Source: Roseivirga sp. UBA7431
GTDB lineage: Bacteria; Bacteroidota; Bacteroidia; Cytophagales; Cyclobacteriaceae
Direction of reading: 5' to 3'
Length of the DNA stretch: 14,158 nucleotides
Assembly: GCA_002477595.1 (NCBI GenBank)
Contig: DLQN01000017.1
Span: forward strand, 1-14,158
Shown: positions 13,779-14,158 of the stretch, piece by piece
Position numbering within the stretch: position 1 is the stretch's first letter
Layout of the letters: every line of letters begins with the position of its first letter
Notes under the pieces: generated by a model
Told to the model about the DNA's origin: nothing
What the model saw: only the letters and a program-made list of their open reading frames with translations
Database searches by the model: none
Made by a program: the position numbers and the translations under genes

Positions 13779-14117
13779 ATGGAACATCTCTACCACATCT
13801 ACATTACAACGAATCCTGCTAAATCCGTTTTATACATTGGGAGAACCAATAACCTTATACAAAGACTAACTAAACATTGGATTAACAAAGGCAATCCGAC
13901 CACTTTTGGAGGAAAATACTATTGCTATAACCTCATTTACTATGAAGAGACAACTTATGTTTTAGATGCAATAGCAAGAGAAAAACAACTCAAAGGTTGG
14001 CGAAGATCAAAAAAAGAAGCACTAATCAATCAAATGAACCCAGATTGGGATTTCCTTAACTCAGAAATCATGGAATGGCCACCATCCGACCCTTTCCATA
14101 GAAAAGACTTCAAATAG
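13779..14117 (+). CDS. Solitary GIY-YIG endonuclease domain protein
   Basis: A 112-aa single-domain nuclease of the URI/YhbQ type. The two-part signature is present as His6-Ile7-Tyr8 (YHIYITT) and Tyr19-Ile20-Gly21 (LYIGRTNN), with the catalytic arginine at Arg29 (NNLIQRL) and the metal-binding glutamate at Glu68 in IAREKQLKGW. All expected active-site residues are therefore present except that the first Gly of 'GIY' is His, which is common in this subfamily. There is no DNA-binding domain. Length and C-terminus (NPDWDFLN) are typical, so it is complete. GC is about one third by hand count over 13801-14040, lower than the neighbouring genes. It is surrounded by REP-like repeats: unit 2 ends 108 bp before the ATG and another copy begins 8 nt after the stop. 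It should cut DNA; its target and biological role are not known. Confidence 0.9.
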   Translation: MEHLYHIYITTNPAKSVLYIGRTNNLIQRLTKHWINKGNPTTFGGKYYCYNLIYYEETTYVLDAIAREKQLKGWRRSKKEALINQMNPDWDFLNSEIMEWPPSDPFHRKDFK

Positions 14118-14124
14118 TTAGTGT

Positions 14125-14158
14125 TTCCTATCCTGAGCTTGCCGAAGGAACTTGGTCG
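14125..14158. repeat. REP-like repeat core after the GIY-YIG gene, cut by the window end
   Basis: TATCCTGAGCTTGCCGAAGG at 14129-14148, continuing with AACTTGGTCG. It matches unit 1 (13400-13429) over 30 nt with one difference. Orientation is the same as the upstream forward cores, so the nuclease gene is bracketed. Any inverted partner lies beyond the window. Confidence 0.88.

Noticed and set aside
13344..14158. An insertion sequence or transposon with the repeats as its terminal inverted repeats.
   Set aside because: The outer copies face the same way rather than being inverted, there is no transposase, and no target-site duplication is visible in the available sequence.

Overview
The window looks like a chromosomal segment of a marine or soil Bacteroidota, most likely a Cytophagia-type bacterium. 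The evidence is the roughly 40% GC content, promoters fitting the Bacteroidota pattern (TTG or TTTG, about 20 nt, then TAnnTTTG) rather than sigma-70 -35/-10 boxes, the lack of strong Shine-Dalgarno sequences, and the gene content. That content includes a secreted sortilin/BNR-repeat protein, a long S41 tail-specific protease, lipoproteins, and a secreted beta-domain usually seen in Bacteroidota hydrolases. The genus assignment is inference.

Layout. (1) 1-3609: the 5' part of a TesA-like SGNH esterase on the minus strand, divergent from a LolD/YbbA-like ATPase overlapping by 8 nt with a large FtsX-type permease. This is the tesA / ybbA-ybbP arrangement known from E. coli. (2) 3711-6663: a small secreted beta-domain protein, then a secreted metal-dependent amidohydrolase followed 1 nt later by a TPR lipoprotein. 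(3) 6689-6711: a strong hairpin that can end transcription from both sides. (4) 6726-12575, all minus strand: an S41 C-terminal processing protease with its own promoter, and upstream of it an operon of a 1039-aa secreted BNR/sortilin-like protein and a MarR regulator. The MarR frame begins with TTG directly after the BNR stop codon, in the same frame. (5) 12679-13197: a divergent RidA-family protein carrying a lipoprotein signal and a very acidic tether. (6) 13344-14158: an intergenic block of REP/BIME-like repeats around a solitary GIY-YIG nuclease gene.

Most of the window is envelope biology: export, lipid or esterase handling, periplasmic proteolysis, and secreted hydrolases or binding proteins. 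The most unusual part is the right end. Two ~120-bp direct repeats, each containing a long hairpin, plus a solo copy, lie before the GIY-YIG gene, and a further copy starts 8 nt after its stop codon and runs off the window. The arrangement resembles REP sequences with their RAYT transposases, but with a GIY-YIG nuclease in place of a transposase. That functional link is a hypothesis. The second unusual item is the RidA lipoprotein, because RidA proteins are normally cytosolic.
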